From positions 682,001 to 746,000 of the forward strand of contig CAWGGV010000009.1 of the NCBI GenBank assembly GCA_963822255.1: DNA of 64,000 bases. The letters are read 5' to 3'. Under the pieces are notes generated by a model. That model saw only the letters and a program-made list of their open reading frames with translations. It was not told the DNA's origin and searched no databases. Shown piece after piece: positions 42,328 to 51,594 of the stretch. Position 1 is the first letter of the stretch, and every line of letters starts with the position of its first letter. This stretch comes from UBA7803 sp963822255. GTDB taxonomy: Bacteria; Pseudomonadota; Gammaproteobacteria; Pseudomonadales; Azotimanducaceae. The translations under genes and the position numbers were made by a program.

Positions 42328-43077
42328 TCAGCGCTCCGGCTCCGAAGCGGCGTTGTCCGACTCCACCGCTCCGCGCGCCTGCAAGCGCATGGCGATGATC
42401 CAGCACAACGAGGCCCACGCTGCCCCTGCGGCCCAGCCGGCGAGCACGTCGGTGGGCCAGTGCACGCCCAGATAGACGCGGCTCACACCCACCAGCATCG
42501 TCAGCAGGCAGGCGACCGCCATCAGGAACCCCTTCAGGCGCCGGTTCGGCTGCACCCGGGCCAGCAGCGCCCCCAGGGTCAGATACGTGACCGCGGACAA
42601 CATCGAGTGGCCGCTGGGAAAGCTCGCGGTGAAGATCATGGCGCCATGGGACACCAGCTCCGGCCGTGGCCGGTCGAAGCCCGATTTGAGGAGGCTGCTG
42701 ACGAGCAGCCCACCGGCCACAGCCACCAGCACGAGCAACGCGGCATGACGCTTCCCCTGCAAGGTCAGAAACGACACCACCACCAGGGTGATGAAGGTGA
42801 GGATGCTGACGCTGCCGAGCGCCGTGAAGTCGCGGGCCGACTCCTCCACCCAGCGGGGGCCGACGGGATCGGCGGTATCGCCGGTGGTGCGCATCATCAT
42901 CAGTACCTCGCGGTCGAAGTGATGGGTCTCCCCCTCGACCACCTCGTCCGCCAGCACGATGAACGCCCACAGCCCGCCGGCAAGCACGCCGAGCAGCAGC
43001 AGGGTCGGGAGCTCGAAGCGCGCCGGCCACAAGCCGAGCCGAGACAGCAGCCTGGCCAGGCCCCGCCACCGGATCAC
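42328..43077 (-). CDS. PAP2-family phosphatase
   Basis: 249 residues, six helices. All three parts of the lipid-phosphatase signature are present: KSGFDRPRP (KX6RP), FPSGHSM (PSGH with catalytic histidine) and SRVYLGVHWPTDV (SRX5HX3D). Acts on undecaprenyl pyrophosphate, phosphatidate or another lipid phosphate facing the periplasm. The GTG start at 43077 overlaps the ancestral stop of the mocR gene upstream (GTGA), which shows the two were translationally coupled before mocR decayed. Confidence 0.9.
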   Translation of the reverse strand: MIRWRGLARLLSRLGLWPARFELPTLLLLGVLAGGLWAFIVLADEVVEGETHHFDREVLMMMRTTGDTADPVGPRWVEESARDFTALGSVSILTFITLVVVSFLTLQGKRHAALLVLVAVAGGLLVSSLLKSGFDRPRPELVSHGAMIFTASFPSGHSMLSAVTYLTLGALLARVQPNRRLKGFLMAVACLLTMLVGVSRVYLGVHWPTDVLAGWAAGAAWASLCWIIAMRLQARGAVESDNAASEPER

Positions 43078-44455
43078 GGCCGTGTCCCCGCCAACCGCCC
43101 GAGCTCAGCCAGCGCGCCGGCTATCCGCGGCGTCCAGCCCGCACCCATGGCGATCCGCACGTAGCCACGATAGTCCCCCTTGGCAGAGAAGATCAGGCCC
43201 GGCGCAATGCCGATAGCTCCGCATGCTGCTCCGCCACGCCGCCGTCGGGCTTCGACACCCGGGTTCCCGCGGGGAAATGGCTGGCTATGGCGTCGCGGTA
43301 GCGGTCACGGTCGACCCGGAGCTCTTCCCGGAGCGCCCGCAGGTGGCGGTCGTAACCGCCGCTCTCGAAGTAACGCGCCAGCACACGCTGCTGCAGCCCC
43401 GGACAGGCCACCGACGTGCAGTACTTGGCGCGGGCGATGTCGGCGGCGTAGTCCGCCGACACTGCCCAACCGATGCGGTAGCCGATGGCGATGCTCTTGG
43501 ATACGGAGCCGCAAGTGATCACCGTGGCGCCGCTGCCGAAGCCGGCGAGGGTGCGGGGGCGCTCCGGCCCCAGATGCAGATCGCCGTAGATGTCGTCGTC
43601 CACCACCGGCACGCCGGCGTCGGCGAGCACGCCGAGCAGCCGGCGCTTGTCGACGTCGGCCGTCAGCGCGCCGGTGGGATTGTTGAAGCTGGGCATCAAC
43701 ACGGCCGCAGCGATCGTCTGCCGGCTCACCAGCGCCGCCACTGCATCCACATCGATGCCGATGCCCGGGCGGTTGGCCACCTCCACGACGTTCAGGCGCA
43801 GGTGCTCCACCGCCTGCAGGATGCCGTAATAGGTGGGCGATTCCACCAGAACCGTCGCTCCCGGCCGGCACAGCACGCCGAGCGAGAGGGTGATGGCCTC
43901 CAGGGTACCCGAGGTAATCACCACGTGGGCAGGATCCACAGAGACCCCGAAGCGGGACAGCCGCGCCGCCACCGCGCGCCGCAGCGCGGGGTCTCCCGGC
44001 GGCACCGTGAGCACGTTGGGAAGATCCGGGGCATCCCTCAGCACCCGCCGGGTGATGCGGTTCAGGCGGGCATTCTGCCGCCGGCTGAAGACGGTCACCG
44101 CGCTGTTCAGCGCCACCACATCGGGGCGCGCCATGGCGCCGAGGACGATGTCTATCACCTCCGCTGCGACGGTGCGTGGCCGGCGCCCGCGTGGCGGCCG
44201 CGCCACCGGCAGGGCCGGCGCCGGATTCGCTCTGGTCGTCACGTAGTAACCGGAGCGCGGCCGCGCCTCCACCAGCCCCCGGCGCTCCAGCAGCAGGTAG
44301 GCCTGGTTGACGGTGGCGACGCTGACGCCCCGATTCCGCGAGAGCGAGCGCACCGACGGCGCCCGCTCGCCGGGACCGAGAACTCCGCTGCCGATCTGCG
44401 CTTCGATGAGGTTCGCCACCTGCTGATACAGCAGCAGCGTCTCCTGCTCCGCCAT
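43074..44455 (-). pseudogene. MocR-type GntR regulator, broken C-terminus
   Basis: From the ATG at 44455: GntR winged helix (QQVANLIEAQIGSGVLGPGERAPSVRSLSRNRG region), then an aminotransferase-like domain with FNNPTGAL, VVDDDIYGDLH and the PLP-lysine segment CGSVSKSIAIGYRIGW. The frame ends at 43193 after KPDGGVAEQHAELS. In the neighbouring frame the expected tail continues, IGIAPGLIFSAKGDYRGYVRIAMGAGW (in parts), to a stop at 43074. The stretch between PDGG and IAPG is about 15-20 residues too short, so a deletion of roughly 50 bases with frame change is likely. PLP site intact but C-terminal subdomain lost. Confidence 0.82.
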
Positions 44456-44465
44456 TGGGATCGCC

Positions 44466-44509
44466 AATCTGTACTGGTAGAGATTGAGGCTAACTGAATC
44501 TGTACCGGT
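44466..44509. promoter_or_regulatory. Direct-repeat operator in mocR-lysE divergent promoter
   Basis: Two 13-base direct repeats, AATCTGTACTGGT (44466-44478) and AATCTGTACCGGT (44497-44509), differ at one base and are 31 bases apart start to start, three helical turns. MocR-type regulators of the PdxR/PtsJ kind bind such direct repeats with CTGTACC-like cores in the promoter between themselves and their target. The site begins 11 bases before the mocR start and ends 49 bases before the lysE start. Confidence 0.7.
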
Positions 44510-44557
44510 TCCGTCAAGGGCCTTAGGCTGGCCGCTCCATCCACCGACGTGCGCCTC

Positions 44558-45053
44558 ATGGAATCTCTCGCGGCCCTGATCTCGTTCGTCTTCGTTGCCT
44601 CCATCACGCCCGGCCCCAACAACCTCATGCTGGCGTCGTCGGGAGTGGCGTTCGGGCTGCGACGCACCGTCCCGCACCTGGCCAGCGTGTGTGTCGGCTT
44701 CGTGCTGCTGGTCATGGCCTGCGGGCTCGGCATCGGCACCGCGGTGGCGCAGAGCCCCGTGGTAGCCAGCGCGCTCAAAGCGGCAGGCTCCGGATATCTG
44801 GTGTACCTGGCCTGGACACTGCGCGGGCGCGGGTCTGCCGGCGGCGGTGCGCACCAGCGACGAACCGCCGACGTCAGACCGATGTCGTTCACGGCAGCCG
44901 TGGCGTTTCACGGTGAATCTTCCCTGCGTGACCGGTTGGGCCGCGCCCGGCGCGACGATCCGCGCGCGCCTCGACGATGATCGGTGGCAGCGTGGTTTCG
45001 CCGGTCTCATGATGGCGCTCACCCCGTACGCGGCAGCGGCCATCTGGTTTTGA
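44558..45053 (+). pseudogene. LysE-family exporter remnant with several frame changes
   Basis: From ATG 44558 the first 90 codons are a good LysE N-terminus (SITPGPNNLMLASSGVAFGLRR, in outline SITPGPNNLML). Then the frame moves: LPAAVRTSDEPPTSDR in frame 3, PMSFTAAVAF back in the first frame, and finally GATIRARLDDDRWQRGFAGLM...YAAAAIWF, the normal LysE C-terminus, in frame 3 to a stop at 45053. The middle helices (about 40 residues) are missing. Total coding length is too short for the roughly 200-residue family. Non-functional amino-acid or metabolite exporter. Confidence 0.82.
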
Positions 45054-45086
45054 GGCCCGCCGGTTCCGAGACTGAAAGGAGGCAAT

Positions 45087-45899
45087 ATGAAGCTCACCAT
45101 CGTCGACGTTTTCGCCGAAGCGCCGTATCAGGGAAATCAGCTCGCGGTGGTGGAGGACGCTGCCGGCCTGACGCCGGTCATCATGCATGCCATCGCCCGC
45201 GAGATGAACTTCTCCGAAACCACCTTCGTCACCTCCCATGCCGACGCCCGCGCCACCGTCAGGATCTTCACGCCGGGTCAGGAGCTGCCGTTCGCCGGGC
45301 ACCCTACCCTCGGCACCGCCTGGGTGCTCAGCGGCGGCGAGGGAACGATCACCCTGGCACTCGCCGGCGGCGACGTGCCGGTGCACTTCGATGCCGGCCT
45401 CGGCTGGCTGACCCCGCCGCCGGCCATCGAGGGCGAGCCGCTGGAGCCGTCGCGAGCGGCGGCCCTGCTCGGTCTCGAACCGGACGATCTCGATGGGACG
45501 TTCGATCCCCGGGTGGTGGAGTGCGGTCCGACGTTCCCGCTCATCGGCGTTGCTTCGCTGGCTGCCCTGAAGCGGGTGCAGGTGGACCTGGCCGTGCAGC
45601 GGACGCTGGAAGTCCCCGGCTTTCCCTTTGCGTTCTGCCGCGGCGGGTACTCGCAGGACGCCGACTTCGCCGCCCGCATGCAGTTCTTCGACGGCACCGG
45701 GCTGCGCGAGGATCCCGCCACCGGCTCGGCCAACGCCGCGTTCGCCAGCTATCTCAAGACCCGCGGCGTCGACGGCCGACGCATTGTCGAGCAGGGCTTC
45801 GAGATCGGCCGCCCGTCGCGCATCTACCTCGACATCGGCGAACGACCGGCCGTGGGCGGTCGGGTGCAGCCGGTGGCGGAAGGCCGGCTGATCCGCTGA
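45087..45899 (+). CDS. PhzF family isomerase
   Basis: 270 residues. The ATG at 45087 has a very strong AAAGGAGG five bases upstream. Diaminopimelate-epimerase-like fold: VDVFAEAPYQGNQLAVV start, catalytic Glu in MNFSETTFV, ELPFAGHPTLGTAWVL, and LREDPATGSANAAFASYL near the end. Relatives isomerise phenazine precursors or other small dienes; the real substrate is unknown. It lies 33 bases after the decayed lysE and was probably in the same MocR-controlled unit; unlike its partners it is intact. Confidence 0.9.
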   Translation: MKLTIVDVFAEAPYQGNQLAVVEDAAGLTPVIMHAIAREMNFSETTFVTSHADARATVRIFTPGQELPFAGHPTLGTAWVLSGGEGTITLALAGGDVPVHFDAGLGWLTPPPAIEGEPLEPSRAAALLGLEPDDLDGTFDPRVVECGPTFPLIGVASLAALKRVQVDLAVQRTLEVPGFPFAFCRGGYSQDADFAARMQFFDGTGLREDPATGSANAAFASYLKTRGVDGRRIVEQGFEIGRPSRIYLDIGERPAVGGRVQPVAEGRLIR

Positions 45900-45916
45900 C
45901 TGGCCGTGCGTGGCGG

Positions 45917-48900
45917 TCAGCGGCGCAGCAGCCGCAGCAGGCCGACCACCCCTCCGGCAACCGCGGCGCCTGCGGCCACCGCCGCCGCGGTCCTGAGCGC
46001 CCGTTCCGCCATCTCGGGGGCAGGCCGGTCCGCGGCGGCGCGCTCCGGCAACCGGTCGGGCAGCGCTTCGCGGCCGCGCGCCATGCCCATGACCTGAGCA
46101 GCGTGCAGCGCGCGGCGGCCGGTGTTCGACTGCTCGAGCTGAGTCCGGCAGGAGAACCCGTTGGCGACGATGAAGGTGTCGTCTCCGGCCTTCCGCACCG
46201 CCGGCAGGTAACCCACCTCGGCACACTCGAGGGAGATGTCGTACTTGCCGGGCTCGAAGCCCCAAGGACCAGCGAGACCGCAGCAGCCTCCAGTCGCTTC
46301 CTCCACATCCATACCCATGCGCTCACCGAGCAAGCTCTGCTCCGGCTCGACGCCGCCCGTCGCCTTGTGATTGCAGTGTCCCCACATCACCGCGCGCCGG
46401 CTCAGCTTCGGCATCGCCACATCGTGCTTCTCGAAGAACTCGGCCCAGTGCCAGGCATTGCGGGCGAGCCGCTCGGCGTCGTCGTCGTGGGGCAGCATGT
46501 TGGTCAGCTCGTCACGGAACACCGCCACGCAGCTCGGCTCCATGCCCACCACGGGGGTCCCCTGGCGGATCTCGTCGCGCAGCTGGTCGAGGGTGCGGCG
46601 CAGATATCGCTCCGCCGCATCGAGAAAGCCGTAGGCATACAGCGGCCGACCGCAGCAGACGTGCCGTTCCGGCATCAGCACCCGGAAGCCGGCATCCTCC
46701 AGCGCCTCCACCGCGGCCACCCCCACCTCCGTATGGAAGTAGTTGTTGAACGTGTCGGGCCACAGGATCACCTTCGGCCCGGCGATGTTGCGGCTGCCGC
46801 CACGGCGACGGAACCAGGTCTGCAGAGTCATGGGCGCGAAGGCCGGCAGGTCCCGCCGCCGGTCGAGACCGCCGACCACCTTGGCGATGCGGTCGAGCCC
46901 TGCGGTCCGGGTGAAGAAGTTCACCAGATCCGGCGCGAGCGACGCGGCCTGCGCCAACCGATCGATGAAGCCGAACAGGTACATGTAGCGCTTGCGGTTG
47001 CGGCGCGGGCTCTTGAAGTGGTGGTAGAGAAACTCGGCCTTGTACGTCGGCATGTCGACGTGCACCGGACAATCGGACGTGCAGCCCTTGCAGGACAGGC
47101 ATAGATCCAGAGCGTCGTAGACTTCCCGGCTCTCCCAGCCGTCCTCGATCACCTCGCCGCGCAGCATCTCCCACAACAGCCGCGCCCGGCCGCGGGTGGT
47201 GTGCTTCTCTTCGCGGGTGACGATGTAGCTCGGGCACATCACGTCGACGCCACCGGGGGTGCGGCACTTGCCGACGCCCACGCAGCGGAGCGCCGCGTGC
47301 GCGAAGTCGCCGCCGTCTTCGCGGTAGGCGAACTTGACTGCCGGCCGCGGTGGGTTGTAGTCGGCACCCAGCTTCAGGTTCTCGTCCACCCGGTACGGGT
47401 CGATGACCTTGCCGGGGTTCATCTTCCACGCCGGGTCCCAGATGAGCTTGAACTCGCGCATGGCCTCGATCAGCTCAGGCCCGTATTGCTTACGCAGGAA
47501 CTCGGCCCGCTGCTGGCCGTCCCCGTGCTCACCGGACAGCGAGCCGCCGTAGGACACCACCAGGTCGGCGGCTTCGTCCAGAAAGCGCCGGTAGTTGGCG
47601 ATGCCTTCCGCGGTAAGCAGATCGAAGGAGATGCGTGAGTGGACGCAGCCCTGGCCGAGGTGGCCATAGATGGCCCCCCGGAGGCCGTGCTTCGCGTACA
47701 GCGCCTTGAGATCGCGCAGGTAATCGCCGACCCGGTCCGGCGGCACTGCGGAGTCTTCCCAGCCCGGCCAGTGATCGTGGCCGTCCGGCGGAAACGCCGT
47801 GCCGCCGAGGCCCCCTTCGCGCACACCCCAGACGGCTCCGGAACGGCCGCCGAGCTGGCGGCTCGCGTACACTTCGATGCGATCGCCGTCGAAGCCCTTG
47901 TCACGCTTCAGCCACTCGCAGAACCGCCTGGCCTGATCCTCCACCGCCTCGGCGCTGTCCGCGCCGAGCTGCACCATCAGCCACGCGTGGTCGCCCGGCT
48001 CCGGGAATCCCTCGAGGCCCGCCGTGTGCATCGATTGAATCTGCTCATCGCGGAACAGGTTGCGGTCGATCGCCTCGAGCCCCACCGGCTTCCAGCCCAT
48101 GATCTCCGGCACGTGGTCGGCGGCGTCGCAGATGTCGTCGAAGGCGACGATCACGGTGATGCGCTCGTGCAGCAACGGGGTCAGCATTAGGGTGACGTTG
48201 AGCGCGGTGGCGCAGGTGCCTTCGGTGCCGACCAGCGCCCGCGCCACGTTGAAGCCCCGCTCCGGCAGGAGTTCGTCCAGGTTGTAACCGGAGACCCGGC
48301 GGGGCAGCTGGTCGACGGGGGCGAAACGACTGCGGATCAACGGCGCGTAGCGGTCCCTCAGATCCTTGAGCTGCTTGTAGATTTCCCCCTTGCGCCCGCC
48401 GGCCCGGATGATCTCGTCGAGATGCGCTTCCTCGTTAACCCCCACCGTGAAGCGTTCGCCGTCATAAGTGACCACGTCCAAAGCGTGCACGTTGTCCGAG
48501 GTGCGAGGTCCCGGGCCGTAGAGCTGGGCCTGCACGGAGTGGATGCCGCAGGAGTTGTTGCCGATGTTGCCGCCGATGGCGCAGTAGCCGTGGGACGACG
48601 GGTCCGGGCCGAATACCAGGCCCACCTTGCCGGTATGGTCGTTGACCTGCTCGTTGATGGCGCCGGGCTCCACCGTCACCAGCCGGCGCTCCGGGTCCGG
48701 CTTGCCGATGCGGCGCAGGTACTTGCTGTGATCGATCACCACGGCCACGTTCACCGTCTCGCCGGAGAGACTGGTCCCGCCGCCGCGGTTCAGAATGGGT
48801 GCGCCGTAGCGGCTGCACAGCCGGTGGGTGGTCACCACGTCGTCGATCGTCCTCGGCACCACCACCCCGAGCGGGATCTGGCGGTAGTTGGAAGAATCCG

Positions 48901-49093
48901 TGGCGTACATGGCGATGGAGCCGCGGTCGAAGCGCACCTCGCCACGCACCGACTGAGCCAGGGCCGCCTGCAGCGCGGCGACATCCACCTGGTCGATGCC
49001 GCTCATGCCCATGGCACGGGAAGGATCGGGCTTGGCCGGCACGCGCTGGGGCTCGTGACGGCTGCGAACGATGAAACGGGGCGATACGCTCAT
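45917..49093 (-). CDS. Fused FAD-binding (GlcD-like) and Fe-S (GlcF-like) dehydrogenase
   Basis: 1058 residues. FAD part, PCMH type (about 50-580): RGGGTSLSGETVN, GPDPSSHGYCAIGGNIGNNSCGIHS in parts, and SLSGEHGDGQ. Fe-S part (about 640-960): CVGVGKCRTPGGVDVMCPS, CLSCKGCTSDCPVHVD, and two CCG motifs, HVCCGRPLYAYG and TGGCCGLAGPWG. A C-terminal helix (AAAVAAGAAVAGGVVGLL) may anchor it in the membrane. Oxidises a D-2-hydroxy acid (D-lactate, glycolate or 2-hydroxyglutarate type) into the respiratory chain. The ATG at 49093 has a downstream in-frame ATG at 49012-49018 as an alternative. Follows the enolase-family gene by 18 bases. Confidence 0.88.
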   Translation of the reverse strand: MSVSPRFIVRSRHEPQRVPAKPDPSRAMGMSGIDQVDVAALQAALAQSVRGEVRFDRGSIAMYATDSSNYRQIPLGVVVPRTIDDVVTTHRLCSRYGAPILNRGGGTSLSGETVNVAVVIDHSKYLRRIGKPDPERRLVTVEPGAINEQVNDHTGKVGLVFGPDPSSHGYCAIGGNIGNNSCGIHSVQAQLYGPGPRTSDNVHALDVVTYDGERFTVGVNEEAHLDEIIRAGGRKGEIYKQLKDLRDRYAPLIRSRFAPVDQLPRRVSGYNLDELLPERGFNVARALVGTEGTCATALNVTLMLTPLLHERITVIVAFDDICDAADHVPEIMGWKPVGLEAIDRNLFRDEQIQSMHTAGLEGFPEPGDHAWLMVQLGADSAEAVEDQARRFCEWLKRDKGFDGDRIEVYASRQLGGRSGAVWGVREGGLGGTAFPPDGHDHWPGWEDSAVPPDRVGDYLRDLKALYAKHGLRGAIYGHLGQGCVHSRISFDLLTAEGIANYRRFLDEAADLVVSYGGSLSGEHGDGQQRAEFLRKQYGPELIEAMREFKLIWDPAWKMNPGKVIDPYRVDENLKLGADYNPPRPAVKFAYREDGGDFAHAALRCVGVGKCRTPGGVDVMCPSYIVTREEKHTTRGRARLLWEMLRGEVIEDGWESREVYDALDLCLSCKGCTSDCPVHVDMPTYKAEFLYHHFKSPRRNRKRYMYLFGFIDRLAQAASLAPDLVNFFTRTAGLDRIAKVVGGLDRRRDLPAFAPMTLQTWFRRRGGSRNIAGPKVILWPDTFNNYFHTEVGVAAVEALEDAGFRVLMPERHVCCGRPLYAYGFLDAAERYLRRTLDQLRDEIRQGTPVVGMEPSCVAVFRDELTNMLPHDDDAERLARNAWHWAEFFEKHDVAMPKLSRRAVMWGHCNHKATGGVEPEQSLLGERMGMDVEEATGGCCGLAGPWGFEPGKYDISLECAEVGYLPAVRKAGDDTFIVANGFSCRTQLEQSNTGRRALHAAQVMGMARGREALPDRLPERAAADRPAPEMAERALRTAAAVAAGAAVAGGVVGLLRLLRR

Positions 49094-49111
49094 TGCGGGA
49101 CTACTCCTGAC

Positions 49112-50257
49112 TCAGCGGCCGCCGTGGTACGTCAGATATGGCTCGGCGTCGGCGGCCTTCAAGACGATGCCGAGCCCCGCACGGTGGGGATGTGGCCGCA
49201 GGACGCCGTCCGTCGGCGATAACGTGCCTTCGAACATCATGGGTTCGAGGCGGGCGTGATCGTGGAAATACTCCAGGTGGCGCAGCTTCGGCACGGCGCA
49301 GAACGCGTGCGCCGACACCGCCGGCGCGCAGTGGGCGGACAGCTCGATCTGGTGGGCGGAGGCCAGCCCGGCCACCTGCAGGAGCCCGGTGATCCCGCCG
49401 CAGCGGGTGACGTCCGCCTGCAGACAGTCCACGGCGCCCGCTTGCAGCAGATCGTGGAAGTCCTTCAGCACGAAGCCGTACTCGCCGGCGGTGACGTCGA
49501 GCCCGGGCGGGCCCTGATCACGGATGAGCCGGAGCCCAGCGAGATCGTCAGAGGTGACCGGCTCCTCGAGCCAGCCGACGTTCCACTCCTCACGGAACCG
49601 CCGCGCCCAGTACAGCGCGTCCTTGCGGGTGAGCGCGCCGTTGGCGTCGGTCATCAGCTCCACGGTGTCGCCGATGGCTTCCCGGCAGGCGGTGAGCCGC
49701 TCCGGGTCCTGTTCCGGGTGCCGTGAGGTTTTGATCTTCACCCGCGGGATGCCCTGCTCTACCCAGCCGGACACCTGGTCCCGCAACCGCTCGAGCGAGT
49801 AATTGCAGAAGCCGCCCGAGCCGTACACGGGCACCTGGTCGTGAAAGGCGGGCAGGATCCGATAAAGCGGCAGACCGATCAGCTTCGCCTTCAGGTCCCA
49901 CAGGGCGATGTCGACCGCCGCCAGCGCCATGGCGCCCACGCCCGAGCGGCCGGCGTTTCTGATCTCGGCCATCTGCTGGTACCACAGAGCGCAGACCTGG
50001 AAGGGATCGCCGCCGGTGACCACCGGCTTCAGCTTCGACTCGATCATGTGGGCAACCGCCACGTCGCCGTATGTGTAACCGATGCCGGCGGTTCCTTCGG
50101 CCGCCGCGGTGACCACGACGATGGTGGTGGAGGTCCAGGTCAGTGTGCCGTCGGCTTCCTCACCGTCCGGTCCGTCGGTAGGGATTTCGTACGCGGCGAC
50201 GGCAATACCGTCGATGCGCGCCCCTGATCGGGGCTCGTCAGCGCGGTGGTCGCTCAT
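49112..50257 (-). CDS. Enolase-superfamily enzyme (mandelate racemase/muconate lactonizing type)
   Basis: 381 residues. N-terminal capping domain, then a barrel with KIKTSR (KxK base), metal ligands in LMTDANGAL, VGWLEEPV and VTAGEYGF, and a histidine in IELSAHCAPAVSAHA. These fit the mandelate-racemase subgroup of sugar-acid dehydratases. ATG at 50257. Co-transcribed with the FAD/Fe-S dehydrogenase downstream, so the two may work in breakdown of a sugar acid or hydroxy acid, but no substrate is evident. Confidence 0.88.
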   Translation of the reverse strand: MSDHRADEPRSGARIDGIAVAAYEIPTDGPDGEEADGTLTWTSTTIVVVTAAAEGTAGIGYTYGDVAVAHMIESKLKPVVTGGDPFQVCALWYQQMAEIRNAGRSGVGAMALAAVDIALWDLKAKLIGLPLYRILPAFHDQVPVYGSGGFCNYSLERLRDQVSGWVEQGIPRVKIKTSRHPEQDPERLTACREAIGDTVELMTDANGALTRKDALYWARRFREEWNVGWLEEPVTSDDLAGLRLIRDQGPPGLDVTAGEYGFVLKDFHDLLQAGAVDCLQADVTRCGGITGLLQVAGLASAHQIELSAHCAPAVSAHAFCAVPKLRHLEYFHDHARLEPMMFEGTLSPTDGVLRPHPHRAGLGIVLKAADAEPYLTYHGGR

Positions 50258-50325
50258 GGGTCGGCGCCTCCGATAGTCGATGAAGGCGCGGGTGCAAAAT
50301 CGGTGCCGGGCCCGGGGCGGATCCC

Positions 50326-50378
50326 TTGCTCGCTGCTTGCTTGGTTTGCTTGGCTTGGTTTAGCTTGCTTGGCTTTGC
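50326..50378 (-). repeat. Low-complexity TTGCTTGG-type tract beside the tRNA
   Basis: About 53 bases made of imperfect repeats of GCTTGCTTGG and TTGGTTTGC follow directly the 3' CCA end of the tRNA gene (in tRNA sense: AAGC/AAAC repeats). The composition is unlike the surroundings. It may be a slippage product or the scar of an integration event at the tRNA 3' end; no integrase or second copy of the tRNA end is visible. Confidence 0.55.
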
Positions 50379-50455
50379 TGGCGCGCCCGGAGAGACTCGA
50401 ACTCCCGACCCTCTGGTTCGAAGCCAGATGCTCTATCCAACTGAGCTACGGGCGC
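50379..50455 (-). tRNA. tRNA-Arg (anticodon TCG)
   Basis: 77 bases including an encoded CCA. The acceptor stem GCGCCCG pairs with CGGGCGC, D arm contains AGCTCAGTTGGATAGAG, the anticodon stem TCTGG/CCAGA holds the loop CTTCGAA with anticodon TCG, and the T arm is GGGAGTTCGAGTCTCTC. Reads CGA arginine codons. It stands alone between the enolase-family gene and the BrkB-type gene. Confidence 0.93.
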
Positions 50456-50505
50456 CGGCCCGGCCATGTTCACACCGCAACGCCGGCGGCGCAACGCCGG
50501 CGAGG

Positions 50506-51477
50506 TCAGTCCTGCGCGTCACCCACCGTGTCGGCCGCGTAGGCGTCGCGCTGCCCCATGGGCTGCGAGGCGCCCGCCGTGGTGTCCCGCTCGGTCTGGC
50601 GTTCGAGCTCGGAGTTGATCTCGGCCCCCAGCACGATGACGAAGCCGGAAAGATAGAACCACAGCAGCAGGATCACGACTCCGCCCAGGGTGCCGTAGGT
50701 CTCGCCGTAGCTGCCGAAGTTGCGCACGTACTGGGCGAACAGCACGCTGCCGACGATCCACAGCGTCGCGGCGATGCCGGACCCCCAGCTCACCCAGCGC
50801 CAGGCCGGCTTCTGCCGGTCGGGCGCGTAACGGTAGATCACCGACAGACCCACCGCCACGCACAGCCAGAGCAGCACCCACCGCACCACGTTGACCAGCA
50901 CCTGAAGCACGCCGGGGAGTCCGAGGCTCTGAACGGCCACCGGCACGGCGACGGCCACCACTAAAACCAGCACGAATCCCACCACCGACGCCAATGTGAA
51001 CGCCAGCGAGACGAGCACCAGCTTGAGGAAGCCGCGCTCCTCCTCTTCGTCATAGGCGACGTTGGTGGCGGCCATCAGCGCGGTCATACCCTTGCGGGCG
51101 CTCCACAGAGCAATCACCAGACCAATGATGGCGCCGAAGCCAAGCGCGCCGCTCTGCTGCGCGGTCATGTTGTGGACCTGGGTGCGGATGATGTTCGCCG
51201 CCTGCCCTGGGAGCGCGCCGGCGATGCTCTGGACCTGGCTGGCCGCCTGCTCGGGCGGCACGAACATGCCGTAGATGGACATCGCCGCGGTCAAGGCGGG
51301 AAACGCCGCGAGCAAGCCGTACAAGGCGATGCCCGCAGCGATCAGCGAGGCGTTGTCGCGGGTGATCTCCCCTTTGACCCGCCAGGCCACGTCCAGCCAG
51401 CCGCGGCGCGGGATGTGCCTGGGGGCGTCGGCGTCTCGGCCCCGCGGGACCTCTGCGGGATGAGTCGTGCCGGCCAT
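50506..51477 (-). CDS. YihY/virulence factor BrkB family membrane protein
   Basis: 323 residues from ATG at 51477, with GAGGAG about 8 bases upstream. Six helices and the family pattern: DNASLIAAGIALYGLLAAFPALTAA in parts (IAAGIALYGLLAAFPAL), ARKGMTALMAATNVAYDEEEERGF, YGTLGGVVILLLWFYLSGFVIVLGAEIN at the end, shown in parts. Family function is not settled; early naming as ribonuclease BN was an error. The C-terminal 40 residues are hydrophilic. Single gene upstream of the tRNA. Confidence 0.9.
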   Translation of the reverse strand: MAGTTHPAEVPRGRDADAPRHIPRRGWLDVAWRVKGEITRDNASLIAAGIALYGLLAAFPALTAAMSIYGMFVPPEQAASQVQSIAGALPGQAANIIRTQVHNMTAQQSGALGFGAIIGLVIALWSARKGMTALMAATNVAYDEEEERGFLKLVLVSLAFTLASVVGFVLVLVVAVAVPVAVQSLGLPGVLQVLVNVVRWVLLWLCVAVGLSVIYRYAPDRQKPAWRWVSWGSGIAATLWIVGSVLFAQYVRNFGSYGETYGTLGGVVILLLWFYLSGFVIVLGAEINSELERQTERDTTAGASQPMGQRDAYAADTVGDAQD

Positions 51478-51594
51478 CGTGGTTCTCCTCGGAGCTCGGG
51501 AGAAATAAACCAGCAATGGCCGTACCAAGGAGGTTCAGGAGCCCCGGACGCGGCCCGGCGAACGCTTCCACGGAACCGCGTTGCGCTCGCGGCC

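Noticed and set aside
50456..50505. GC-rich hairpin between tRNA and BrkB-type gene
   Set aside because: The CGCCGGCG repeats can pair but no T-run follows; not enough for a terminator call.
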